The notes: generated from the letters alone by a model not told the origin. DNA of 10,379 nt from Anaerolineales bacterium (GCA_024643945.1 JAHELX010000121.1:1897-12275), one strand, 5' to 3'. Counted from the first letter of the stretch, positions 1 through 6,396 are shown. Numbers and translations are program-made.

Positions 1-2
1 AG

Positions 3-37
3 GCTGCCCCACCCTGCTTTTGAGACACGCTCTAAGA
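3..37. repeat. Left-edge copy of the GTGTCT-AAAAG/GGGTGGGGC repeat
   Basis: The reverse complement of this stretch aligns without gaps to positions 3488-3522, with about 30 of 35 bases identical. Shared blocks include TCTTAGA, GTGTCT, AAAAG and AGGGTGGGGCA. It begins two bases beyond the permease stop codon and runs to the window edge, so it may be one end of an element whose body lies outside. Its orientation matches the right arm of the element at 3488-3605. Seen directly; that it is a mobile or REP-like unit is inference. Confidence 0.7.
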
Positions 38-39
38 CA

Positions 40-1131
40 TCACTGAATGAAGCGGCGCCTGCGCCACTGATCGAAGACAACAACCAGAACGATGACCAGC
101 CCTTGGACGACCCGCTGCCAGAATGCACTCACGTTGAGCAAATTGAGGCCATTGCCAAGCACCCCCATGATAAGAGCGCCAATTAGAGAGCCAATAACGC
201 CACCTTCCCCGCCGAAGAGATTGGTCCCTCCAATAACTACTGCGGCGATGGAGCGAAGGTTCTCTTCATCAGCCATTAACGCATTGGCTGAATTCAAACG
301 CCCGGCGAGCACAAACCCTGCGATGGCAGCCATAAGTCCAGAGATTGCATAGGCAGCAATCTTCGTGCGATCGATGTTGATACCTGATACGCGCGCCGCT
401 TCTCGGTTGCCGCCAACGGCGAAGATTGCCCGCCCTAGCGCGGTATAACGAAGGAGGAACCAGCCGCTCACCACGACCCCAAGAGCAATTAATCCCGCAA
501 CCGGTACCCCCAGGATACTGCCACTCCCCATCCAGATCATCTGATCCGGCAGGTAGCCTTTCAGCTCGGTCGCCGTGAGATGCGAAGGAACTGGTAGGCC
601 TCCCGTTACAAGAAGCGCCACGCCGCGCAGCGTTGCCAGCGTACCCAGGGTGGCAATAAAGTCGGGAATCCGACCACGGGTGATGATCAACCCATTCAAC
701 ATTCCGGCAAGGGTGCCGACCACAAGCGCGATGAGGAGACCTAGCCAAAAATTTGTCGGCCCAATGGCAAGGCCTGCGATTTCGATCCGCTGCGTCATCA
801 ACACAGCAGACACAGATGCAGAAAGCGCTGCAATGGCCCCCACAGAGAGGTCAATCCCTGCCGTGAGGATCACCAGTGTCTGGCCGACAGCCAGAATGGC
901 CGTGATCGCTGACTGGCGGGTGACGTTGATCAAATTGCTGACCGTAAGGAAGTGAGGCGTGGCAAAGGACAGATACGCCGCTAGCAAAATGAGGGCGATC
1001 AAGGGCCCACCGCGCAGAATCAGCTCGCGCCCGGCCTGCGACACACGGCGCCGCCTGGGTTCGGCTGCTTCGCCCGCCGATATGTTTGTCTCTGTGCCGG
1101 TCATCGGTTTCTCAATCACTTCATCCTCCAT
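40..1131 (-). CDS. Sugar ABC transporter permease, RbsC/BPD_transp_2 family
   Basis: Inner-membrane subunit of a carbohydrate ABC importer, 363 aa, the usual length for RbsC/XylH/MglC-type permeases. A basic cytoplasmic N-tail (RRRR near residue 26) precedes about eight to ten hydrophobic segments, starting near residue 42. Family hallmarks are visible: GQTLVILTAGIDLSVG (83-98), the cytoplasmic coupling-loop region GRAIFAVGGNREAARVSGI (233-251) that contacts the ATPase, and GGTNLFGGEGG (301-311). The start ATG overlaps the ATPase stop by one base (TAATG), with GGAG nine bases upstream. This shows translational coupling and one transport operon. Met10 is an alternative start with less support. 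The family takes up ribose, xylose, galactose, inositol, AI-2 and others, so the substrate is not assigned. Confidence 0.93.
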   Translation of the reverse strand: MEDEVIEKPMTGTETNISAGEAAEPRRRRVSQAGRELILRGGPLIALILLAAYLSFATPHFLTVSNLINVTRQSAITAILAVGQTLVILTAGIDLSVGAIAALSASVSAVLMTQRIEIAGLAIGPTNFWLGLLIALVVGTLAGMLNGLIITRGRIPDFIATLGTLATLRGVALLVTGGLPVPSHLTATELKGYLPDQMIWMGSGSILGVPVAGLIALGVVVSGWFLLRYTALGRAIFAVGGNREAARVSGINIDRTKIAAYAISGLMAAIAGFVLAGRLNSANALMADEENLRSIAAVVIGGTNLFGGEGGVIGSLIGALIMGVLGNGLNLLNVSAFWQRVVQGLVIVLVVVFDQWRRRRFIQ

Positions 1132-2615
1132 TAACTCGCGCTCCGTAGGAGCTGTTCTTGGGTCGCCTCACCCGCCTTGTATTCTGCGGTGAATTGCCCC
1201 CCTCTCATGACGAGGATCCGGTCGGCCATCGCCAAGATCTCAAGCATCTCGGATGAGATCATGATAATCCCCACGCCACGCTGCGTGAGGCGATTCATCA
1301 GGGCAAACACCTCAGCCTTGGCACCCACATCGATCCCCCTGGTCGGCTCATCAAAAATCAAGATTTTCGATTCACTACACAACCATCTGGCCAAGACGAC
1401 TTTTTGCTGATTTCCTCCACTAAGATATAGGACAGCTCGGCCCAATGAAGGCGTCTGGATGTGCAAATCACGCCTGTACCTCGCGGCTGTTTCCGCTTCC
1501 GCTTTGAGGTTCAATACTCGAAACATAGGAAACTGGCCTAGATTGGCCAGCGTGACATTGGGAGGGAGGGGCAGCATAGGCACGAGCCCTTCGCGTCGAT
1601 CGCGAGTCAGCAGACCCAGACCGTTCTTAATTGCATCGGAAGGTTGATGGATGTGTACTTCTCGGCCGTTGACATAGATATGACCGGAAGCGTGCGGCAT
1701 GAGTCCGAAAAGCCCACGCGCCAACTCGGCCTGCCCCGCGCCCATGAGGCCGAATATCCCAAGGATTTCGCCCTGTCGAAGCTCGAAGGAGAGATTGTGG
1801 AGTACCTCATCCACCGAGAAGTCCTCGACACGCAGGGCCGGCTCCCCCATTTGAACCGTCTCCTTGGGGAATTGCTCGGTCAGTTGGCGCCCTACCATCA
1901 TGTGAACAAGGAGATCCTCTTCGGCATCCTCTACAGGAAGCGTACCGACAACATTGCCGTCTCGTAACACAGTCACCCGCTGCCCGATCAGTGGCACCTC
2001 GACCAAACGATGAGAGATGTAAACAATGGCCACCCCACGTTCCCTCAGTCGCTGGATGATCTCAAACAAACGTCCACGCTCCGCATCAGAAAGCGCTGAG
2101 GTTGGCTCATCTAAGAGCAGGATCTTGGGCTGCCTGGTCAAGACCCGGGCGATCTCAGTCAGTTGCTGCTCGGCCACATCCAGCCGACGGACTTCGAGGC
2201 GCGGATTGATGCTTACTCCGAGGTCTGCCAGACTCTTCTCCGCCCGTCGCACCATCTCCGGCCAATCCACGACGCCCAACCCGGTCCGGGGTAATTGGCC
2301 GAGGAAAATGTTCTCGGCCACACTGAGGCTGGGCACCAGGCTGAGCTCCTGGTAGACCATCCCAATGCCCAGCTCCTGGGCGCGTTCTGGAGTGAGGTGA
2401 TGGATCTCTTGGCCCCGGATGAAGATCCGGCCACTGTCCTTTGGAATCGATCCGCTGAGGATCTTCATCAAAGTCGACTTACCGGCACCATTCTCACCCA
2501 AAAGAACGTGCACCTCGCCTTCGTACAAATCGAAGTCGACGCGATGCAGTGCGTGCACGCCAGGGAATTGCTTGTCAATCTGCTCCATCCTGAGCAGCAG
2601 TTGTTTGGATACCAT
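1131..2615 (-). CDS. Sugar ABC transporter ATPase with two nucleotide-binding domains (RbsA/XylG/MglA type)
   Basis: Energises sugar import at the inner face of the membrane. The 494 aa hold two ABC domains, as is normal for this family. N-half: Walker A GENGAGKST (40-48), Q-loop VYQE (87-90), Walker B LLLDEPTSAL (167-176), H-loop His202; its signature motif is degenerate (LDVAEQQ). C-half: a degenerate Walker A (GAGQAE, lacking the Lys, 292-297), a canonical LSGGNQQKV signature (398-406), Walker B ILIFDEPTRGIDVG (418-431), and SSE (454-456) where the H-loop would be. This complementary degeneration is typical of the family and is not a defect. GGAG lies eight bases before the ATG. The gap to the upstream dehydrogenase is 29 bases and the permease overlaps, so the three genes are probably co-transcribed. 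Confidence 0.95.
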   Translation of the reverse strand: MVSKQLLLRMEQIDKQFPGVHALHRVDFDLYEGEVHVLLGENGAGKSTLMKILSGSIPKDSGRIFIRGQEIHHLTPERAQELGIGMVYQELSLVPSLSVAENIFLGQLPRTGLGVVDWPEMVRRAEKSLADLGVSINPRLEVRRLDVAEQQLTEIARVLTRQPKILLLDEPTSALSDAERGRLFEIIQRLRERGVAIVYISHRLVEVPLIGQRVTVLRDGNVVGTLPVEDAEEDLLVHMMVGRQLTEQFPKETVQMGEPALRVEDFSVDEVLHNLSFELRQGEILGIFGLMGAGQAELARGLFGLMPHASGHIYVNGREVHIHQPSDAIKNGLGLLTRDRREGLVPMLPLPPNVTLANLGQFPMFRVLNLKAEAETAARYRRDLHIQTPSLGRAVLYLSGGNQQKVVLARWLCSESKILIFDEPTRGIDVGAKAEVFALMNRLTQRGVGIIMISSEMLEILAMADRILVMRGGQFTAEYKAGEATQEQLLRSAS

Positions 2616-2644
2616 ACTGCAATCTCCATTAATATTGAAGAATG

Positions 2645-3406
2645 CTATTGGGCCGTGTAGCCTCCATCCACGCTGAGAATCGCTCCCGTAGCGTACCCAA
2701 CCTCACTGCTTGCCAGGTAAAGGATGGCAGAAGCAATCTCCTCTGGTCTTCCCAAGCGGTTAAGCGGGCGTATTTCTTCTAACGCGCGGCGGGCTGCAGC
2801 CGGATCAGGCGCTCGGTTAACGGCTTCACGGACCAGGGGTGTATCGGTCGTCCCAGGGCACACACAGTTCACGCGTATTCCTTGCCCGGCTAAGTCAACA
2901 GCACAACTTCGGGTCAGCGCGATCATGCCTCCTTTAGAGACATTGTATGCCACCTGTCCTTTAATGCCGACGAGGGCGGCCTCCGAGGCGACGTTGATGA
3001 CCGCACCGCCTCCCCCTCGAACCATGGCCGGAACCGCGTGCTTGGTACACAAAAAGGCACCTGTCAGGTTAACGTCCAGGACGCTGTTCCAGACATCAGA
3101 GGGAGTGTGCACAACGTCCGCCTGGTAGTAAATGCCGGCATTGTTCACCAGGACATCAAGACGGCCCCAGTGACCGGTCACGTTCTCGACCATAGCCTGT
3201 ACCTCAGTCTCCTGGGTAATGTCTGTGTGGACGTATAAGACGTCACCACCTTGCTCCTGGATTTCCTTGGCAACTTCCTCTCCCTGCTCTCGGTTCTTGT
3301 CCACGATAACAACGGCTGCGCCTTCCCGAGCAAAAGCAACGGCCGTAGCCCGGCCGATTCCGGAAGATGCGCCAGTCACAACGGCCACTTTTCCTTCGAA
3401 TCGCAT
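2645..3406 (-). CDS. Short-chain dehydrogenase/reductase (classical SDR)
   Basis: NAD(P)-dependent oxidoreductase, 253 aa, the standard classical SDR length. It has the Rossmann motif TGASSGIG (11-18), Asp36 at the end of beta-2 (favouring NAD over NADP), NNAG (88-91), and the catalytic tetrad Asn113, Ser141, Tyr154, Lys158 (YNVSK). PG at 184-185 and the C-terminal ATGAILSVDGGY are also typical. The start is well supported by GAGAGGAGG seven bases before the ATG. It is the first gene of the unit with the ATPase and permease, so it probably acts on the imported compound or a downstream polyol/keto sugar (inference). Its closest general look is to glucose/gluconate/rhamnose dehydrogenase-like SDRs. 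The substrate cannot be read from sequence. Confidence 0.92.
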   Translation of the reverse strand: MRFEGKVAVVTGASSGIGRATAVAFAREGAAVVIVDKNREQGEEVAKEIQEQGGDVLYVHTDITQETEVQAMVENVTGHWGRLDVLVNNAGIYYQADVVHTPSDVWNSVLDVNLTGAFLCTKHAVPAMVRGGGGAVINVASEAALVGIKGQVAYNVSKGGMIALTRSCAVDLAGQGIRVNCVCPGTTDTPLVREAVNRAPDPAAARRALEEIRPLNRLGRPEEIASAILYLASSEVGYATGAILSVDGGYTAQ

Positions 3407-3443
3407 GATGGCCTCCTCTCATTAGATCGCGTAAGCACCCATG

Positions 3444-3477
3444 ATTCGTAACTACACAGCCTCCCCTCCCGGAGCAA
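3444..3477. repeat. Fragment sharing modules with the 10141 and 6274 repeats
   Basis: ATTCGTAACT at 3444-3453 is identical to 10141-10150. CCTCCCGGAGCAA at 3465-3477 is identical to the reverse complement of 6358-6370 in the long hairpin. A CAGCC block lies between. The stretch therefore links two repeat types seen elsewhere in the window. No matching right arm is seen, so it looks like a half element, possibly broken by the adjacent repeat starting at 3488. It lies 38 to 71 bases upstream of the dehydrogenase start, so it may also sit in that gene's leader. Confidence 0.5.
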
Positions 3478-3487
3478 TCACAATGAT

Positions 3488-3605
3488 TCTTAGAATGTGT
3501 CTGAAAAGTAGGGTGGGGCAACTCAGGCGGACTAGCCCACCCATAGGTCCCCTACGGGGATAGGTCCCCTCTGGGGAAAAGCCCACCCCACGACTTTTGA
3601 GACAG
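3488..3605. repeat. Inverted-repeat element with internal 17-bp tandem repeats
   Basis: The left arm (GTGTCTGAAAAGTAGGGTGGGGC, 3497-3519, within a longer shared block from 3488) pairs imperfectly with the right arm at 3581-3605, which carries GCCCACCCC and CTTTTGAGACAG. The interior contains a further GCCCACCC (3535-3542) that can pair with the left arm instead. It also holds two 17-bp tandem units, 3543-3559 and 3560-3576, each with CCCC and GGGG facing each other across three bases. A copy of the left arm, inverted, is at 3-37. No coding potential is apparent. It resembles a small non-autonomous element or REP/BIME-like unit; that identity is inference. Confidence 0.7.
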
Positions 3606-3621
3606 CTTCTTATGCTCTTGG

Positions 3622-3746
3622 GATAACTACTCAGGCCGGTTTAGGTGCAACGCACTTTAATCGCCATATCAGCCGGCAACATAGTCAAACACGAGGCGGT
3701 ATTCGCGTGAGTCAAGTGCGTTGCACCTTCTGGCTGAGTGGTTACC
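3622..3746. repeat. MITE-like 125-bp inverted-repeat element
   Basis: A perfect 15-bp inverted pair, AGGTGCAACGCACTT (3643-3657) and its complement (3714-3728), is flanked by an outer imperfect 13-bp pair, GATAACTACTCAG (3622-3634) against 3734-3746. The two outer mismatches are transitions that would still pair as G-U in RNA. The roughly 56-bp centre has no ORF and no strong structure. The outer ends resemble the ends of the element at 10141-10233. It lies in the gene-free interval between the binding protein and the dehydrogenase. Confidence 0.75.
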
Positions 3747-3759
3747 TCTTGGGGTTGGA

Positions 3760-3791
3760 GAGCCGGGGAGGCGCATAGGGCTCCCCGGCTC
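3760..3791 (-). terminator. GC-rich stem-loop downstream of the binding-protein gene
   Basis: A perfect 11-bp stem (GAGCCGGGGAG with CTCCCCGGCTC) encloses a 10-base loop and starts 20 bases after the binding-protein stop codon. No T tract follows on the minus strand, so a textbook intrinsic terminator is not met. In sugar ABC operons such a hairpin commonly protects the abundant binding-protein mRNA or attenuates read-through into the transporter genes. Either role fits here. Confidence 0.65.
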
Positions 3792-3811
3792 ACGTCAGAA
3801 AGACTTACCCC

Positions 3812-5014
3812 TTACTGACACTCAGCCTTGATACTTTCCCAGTCGATCTCAGGCAGGACCGGATTGGGATAGAATTGGCGGGCGTTCTCGATGTAGGCGG
3901 TGCGGGGACGGATGTCAAAAGTCTGTGGCACATCCAGGCCACACGCACGCCTCACTGCGAACTCTGTGCCGAACCAGCCCCAATCGGCAAAGCCATGAGT
4001 GGTCTCGCCTACTATCTTGCCCTCAGCGATGCGATCCACCGACTCAGGCGTCACGTCGTTGGTGAAGATCGCCACCTTCTCATCGCCGACGACTGGCCCT
4101 TCCGTCGCCAGTTCCAGACGGCCGTCCGCTTCTGAGGCCAGCATCGCGCCCAGGCCCATCTCGTTGGAGGCTGCCCAGATGAAGTCCAGGTTGGTGGGGT
4201 TAGCCTGGAGGATGTCCTCCGTGCACTTGACGCCCTTCTCGCGGTTCCAATCCGCAGCGCACGGCGCGCCTATGATCTCGATCCCTGGGAACTGATCTAC
4301 GACGTTGTGGAACCCATTCAACCGGGCGGTCGAGAAGAAGCCACCCGCAACGCCCTCGATGATGGCCCCCCGGGCGACGATCGAAGCTTTCTCCTCGTCG
4401 GAGAGATTGCTGTACAGGTTCCGCCAGAACTCGATGTCCAGGTACTGATCTGATGCGACCTCGACCTGCTCGCCCTCACCCAGGACGCCCGGGCCGCCGA
4501 AGAAGTCAAGGAGGGAATAGGCGGTTACTTCTGCTGCCACCGTGTTGTCGAAGCCAATGTAGGAATCGATGTCAAGCCCCTCAATCGGCTCTAACAGGTT
4601 CACGATGATGACCGGGATGCCTTGCTCATTTCCCTTCTTGACCGCCGGCTTGATGACCTCCACCTCGATGGGCGAGATGGCGATCGCATCCACGTCTCTT
4701 TGGATGTAGTCCTCGATGATCGCCACCTGATCGGCGAAAGCCACGTGCGTTGCCGGGGATTGTGAGATCACCTGAACGTTGAAGCCATGCGAGTTTGCAT
4801 CTTTGGCGGAAGCTTCGAAGAAGTCTGTGGCCGTCTTGAATACCCCGGTGATGTCCGGCGGTGTCCAACCGATCACGATGGGCTCCTGCCATCGAGGCGC
4901 TTCCGCTGCCGGGGCTTCGGTAGGTGGTGCTGTAGTGGGCGGCGCCGCACACTGAGCTGCAACCAGCGACAAAATGGTTACAGCGATCACCCTAATCAGC
5001 AATTGATGTTTCAT
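3812..5014 (-). CDS. Sugar ABC transporter substrate-binding lipoprotein (Peripla_BP_4-like)
   Basis: Extracytoplasmic receptor delivering substrate to the permease, 400 aa. A basic N-terminus and hydrophobic core (residues 5-20) precede a probable lipidated Cys22. A flexible linker rich in Thr/Pro/Ala (23-40) follows, a style common in Chloroflexota. The two-lobed type-1 periplasmic-binding fold begins around IVIGWTPPDITG (46-57), with DAIAISP (109-115) and GIPVIIVN (132-139) typical of this class. The mature part has Cys252, Cys264, Cys358 and Cys399, which could form two disulfides. The start at 5014 is chosen because GGAGGAG lies eight bases upstream and the signal peptide begins there; the in-frame upstream ATG at 5068 lacks both. 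The residue before the lipobox Cys is Gln, which is unusual. The likely partners are the downstream ATPase and permease, although repeats and a dehydrogenase intervene. Confidence 0.9.
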   Translation of the reverse strand: MKHQLLIRVIAVTILSLVAAQCAAPPTTAPPTEAPAAEAPRWQEPIVIGWTPPDITGVFKTATDFFEASAKDANSHGFNVQVISQSPATHVAFADQVAIIEDYIQRDVDAIAISPIEVEVIKPAVKKGNEQGIPVIIVNLLEPIEGLDIDSYIGFDNTVAAEVTAYSLLDFFGGPGVLGEGEQVEVASDQYLDIEFWRNLYSNLSDEEKASIVARGAIIEGVAGGFFSTARLNGFHNVVDQFPGIEIIGAPCAADWNREKGVKCTEDILQANPTNLDFIWAASNEMGLGAMLASEADGRLELATEGPVVGDEKVAIFTNDVTPESVDRIAEGKIVGETTHGFADWGWFGTEFAVRRACGLDVPQTFDIRPRTAYIENARQFYPNPVLPEIDWESIKAECQ

Positions 5015-5022
5015 GATGGTGT

Positions 5023-5029
5023 CTCCTCC
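5023..5029 (-). promoter_or_regulatory. Ribosome binding site of the binding-protein gene
   Basis: GGAGGAG on the minus strand, eight bases before the ATG at 5014. It decides the start in favour of 5014 over the in-frame ATG at 5068. Confidence 0.8.
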
Positions 5030-5051
5030 GCAATTCATTCCTGTGGGGGAC

Positions 5052-5083
5052 GGTGGCGAACCAGTCATCGCCGTTTCGCCACC
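5052..5083. promoter_or_regulatory. 9-bp inverted repeat in the binding-protein leader
   Basis: GGTGGCGAA (5052-5060) and TTCGCCACC (5075-5083) are perfect complements across a 14-base spacer, 38 to 69 bases upstream of the binding-protein start. It could be an mRNA leader hairpin or a protein-binding site. The wide spacer suits RNA structure better than a compact GntR operator. Its function is not established. Confidence 0.45.
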
Positions 5084-5145
5084 AACAATGGCGGGGCTAA
5101 TACTCAGAACAGATCGCTACTCTGCGCCCTATCCGAAAGCTCATT

Positions 5146-5186
5146 CCTGTAGTTCAGCACTCCCACCTCCGGCGGAAGCCTACAGG
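5146..5186. promoter_or_regulatory. CCTGTAG/CTACAGG inverted repeat upstream of the binding-protein gene
   Basis: CCTGTAG (5146-5152) and CTACAGG (5180-5186) are 7-bp complements. A short odd palindrome, TCCGGCGGA, lies between them. The pair sits in the 278-bp gap between the regulator and the binding-protein gene, where a promoter and operator are expected. No convincing -35/-10 pair was found in this gap, so the role remains open. Confidence 0.35.
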
Positions 5187-5292
5187 TACGTAGAGGTAAC
5201 GTAAGGATGCCACCTCACAGCTTTTGGGATAGGTTCCAGGTGTTTCAGCGCGCATCACCTCCTTGCGGTAGATCAGTCCATTTTCCACCAAT

Positions 5293-6138
5293 TCATCTGA
5301 ACACCACACAATTGCCAGATGGAAGGTCTTGGTCCACCTCCCCCAAGACCTTCCTGGCCCTTCCCTGCTCACGAATGCGTACGAGTTCAACTTCGAAGCG
5401 AGATCGATCACCACGATGAAAAGCACGATAATACTCTATGGGCGTGCCATCCGCCAGATAGCTTACACTATCCAACAAGATGAGCGGCGCTCCCTTTGCG
5501 ACCTGCAGGTAGCGCGCCTCGTATTCACTGGCCGTTACAGCTTCGATGACCCGCCGACCACGGGCGATCACCAGGCCACATTCCTTCTCCAGGAATACAT
5601 AGAGTGATTGATTACTCAGGTCAACCTGAGCGAGCTTGGGGCACAGGACGTAAGGCAGGTAGGTTGTAACCAGGACGATCGGCTCACCTTGAAGAAAGCG
5701 TAAGCGCTCTATGTCGATGACGAGTGCACCTTGCTCAAGGCCCAAGCGACCCACCACCTTGGCATTGGCGGGCACAACTTGCTGGCTGAGCACCTTTGTG
5801 ACGGGCCTGTGTCCTCGGTCTACCATATCCTGGTAGAAGCCGGTCAGTTTCTGGATCAGACTCTCGCTGATCTTGGGCTCAGCCACAAATGTCCCTTTTC
5901 CTTTGATGCGTGTGATCAAACCCTCAAAGTTCAGCTCGTTCAGCGCCTGTCGCACGACCGTTCGGCTCACGTCAAACAAGCGACACAGCTCTGATTCTCC
6001 AGGAATCTGATCTCCTGGCTGCCAAACCCCTTGCTCGATAGGGGTACACAGCGCCTCTTTTAACTGAACATAGTAGGGGATAGGACTGCTACGATCAATC
6101 GTCGTCCGCAACGATTTAGAAGCTTCACTCGCAACCAT
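5293..6138 (-). CDS. GntR/HutC-family transcriptional regulator with UTRA domain
   Basis: DNA-binding regulator, probably controlling this locus in response to a sugar or sugar-phosphate ligand. 281 aa. The N-terminal winged helix-turn-helix spans about 18-85: PIPYYVQLKEAL, GDQIPGESELCRLFDVSRTV with the recognition helix VSRTVVRQAL (58-67), then the wing GLITRIKGKGTFVAEP (73-88). The UTRA ligand domain runs from about 95 to 245 and ends in the typical TPIEYYRAFHRGDRSRFEVE. About 30 further residues extend past the usual HutC-type C-terminus. The ATG at 6138 is preceded by CAGGTG at a 12-base distance. The gene has its own promoter and lies between the catabolic and transport blocks. HutC-family members usually act as repressors relieved by a pathway metabolite; that is family knowledge, not shown here. 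Confidence 0.93.
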   Translation of the reverse strand: MVASEASKSLRTTIDRSSPIPYYVQLKEALCTPIEQGVWQPGDQIPGESELCRLFDVSRTVVRQALNELNFEGLITRIKGKGTFVAEPKISESLIQKLTGFYQDMVDRGHRPVTKVLSQQVVPANAKVVGRLGLEQGALVIDIERLRFLQGEPIVLVTTYLPYVLCPKLAQVDLSNQSLYVFLEKECGLVIARGRRVIEAVTASEYEARYLQVAKGAPLILLDSVSYLADGTPIEYYRAFHRGDRSRFEVELVRIREQGRARKVLGEVDQDLPSGNCVVFR

Positions 6139-6151
6139 AGCCAGAAAGCAC

Positions 6152-6173
6152 CTGATATGCTAGTATCCTGTCA
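6152..6173. promoter_or_regulatory. Candidate regulator operator, proximal copy
   Basis: This 22-base stretch starts with CTGATAT and ends with CCTGTCA. It nearly duplicates 6210-6229, with a two-base length difference and few substitutions. It lies about 15 to 35 bases upstream of the regulator start codon, downstream of the -10 box, which is a place where a bound repressor would block transcription. It also contains partly palindromic GATA...TATC. It is a candidate autoregulatory site; no other copy was seen in the window. Confidence 0.45.
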
Positions 6174-6201
6174 TCTTGTTATTACATGTTAGCACAAATA
6201 A

Positions 6202-6230
6202 AGTATAAACTGATATCTATCTCCTGTCAA
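6202..6230 (-). promoter_or_regulatory. Sigma-70-type promoter of the GntR gene
   Basis: On the minus strand, TTGACA (6225-6230) and TATACT (6202-6207) are separated by exactly 17 bases. This is a full -35 consensus with a five-of-six -10 (TATAAT). Transcription would start near 6195, giving a leader of roughly 55 bases before the ATG at 6138. The surrounding 6180-6230 stretch is notably AT-rich compared with the coding regions. It is the clearest promoter in the window. Confidence 0.75.
6210..6229. promoter_or_regulatory. Candidate regulator operator, distal copy overlapping -35
   Basis: This 20-base stretch starts with CTGATAT and ends with CTCCTGTCA. It is the second copy of the repeat at 6152-6173 and covers the promoter spacer and most of the -35 box. 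A protein bound here would compete directly with RNA polymerase. It is assigned as a candidate operator from position and duplication only. Confidence 0.45.
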
Positions 6231-6273
6231 TTCTTCTGCTCACAGTTGGTGTGTTCGGATTTCGGGGCAAACT

Positions 6274-6369
6274 CTCCCGGAGCAAAGCCCCCCCACGGGG
6301 CAGGTTTTAACTGAACTATCTGCGATTTTTAGCACCAACCTGCCCCGTGGGGGGGCTTTGCTCCGGGAG
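6274..6369. terminator. Perfect 33-bp inverted repeat between the catabolic block and gntR
   Basis: Positions 6274-6306 and 6337-6369 are exact reverse complements, 33 of 33 bases, around a 30-base AT-rich loop. The stem begins CTCCCGGAGCAAAGC and ends CACGGGGCAGGTT. It starts 27 bases after the epimerase stop codon and lies upstream of the gntR promoter, so it probably ends or stabilises the catabolic transcript. No T tract follows the stem on the minus strand. Part of it recurs at 3465-3477, and its CTCCCG and CAGGTT ends recur at 10141-10233, so it also belongs to a repeat family. Imperfect direct repeats, TCGGATTTCGGGGC (6255-6268) and TCAGATTTGGGAC (6376-6388), flank it. Confidence 0.8.
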
Positions 6370-6396
6370 GGTTCCTCAGATTTGGGACAGACCCGC

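Noticed and set aside
1131..2615. Missing Walker A Lys and missing H-loop His in the second ATPase domain, considered as inactivation
   Set aside because: This asymmetric degeneration is normal in RbsA/XylG/MglA-type double ATPases.
3543..3576. Tandem 17-bp units considered as a CRISPR or iteron array
   Set aside because: There are only two directly adjacent copies, with no spacers, no cas genes and no replication protein; they fit as internal structure of the repeat element.
3812..5068. Longer binding-protein start at 5068
   Set aside because: It would place 18 non-hydrophobic residues before the signal peptide and has no ribosome binding site; the ATG at 5014 has GGAGGAG at ideal distance.
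5154..5426. Minus-strand frame covering the gap after gntR, considered as a frameshifted extension of the regulator or a small gene
   Set aside because: The UTRA domain of the regulator is already complete before the shift point. The frame has no recognisable motif, and its start lies inside the regulator gene.
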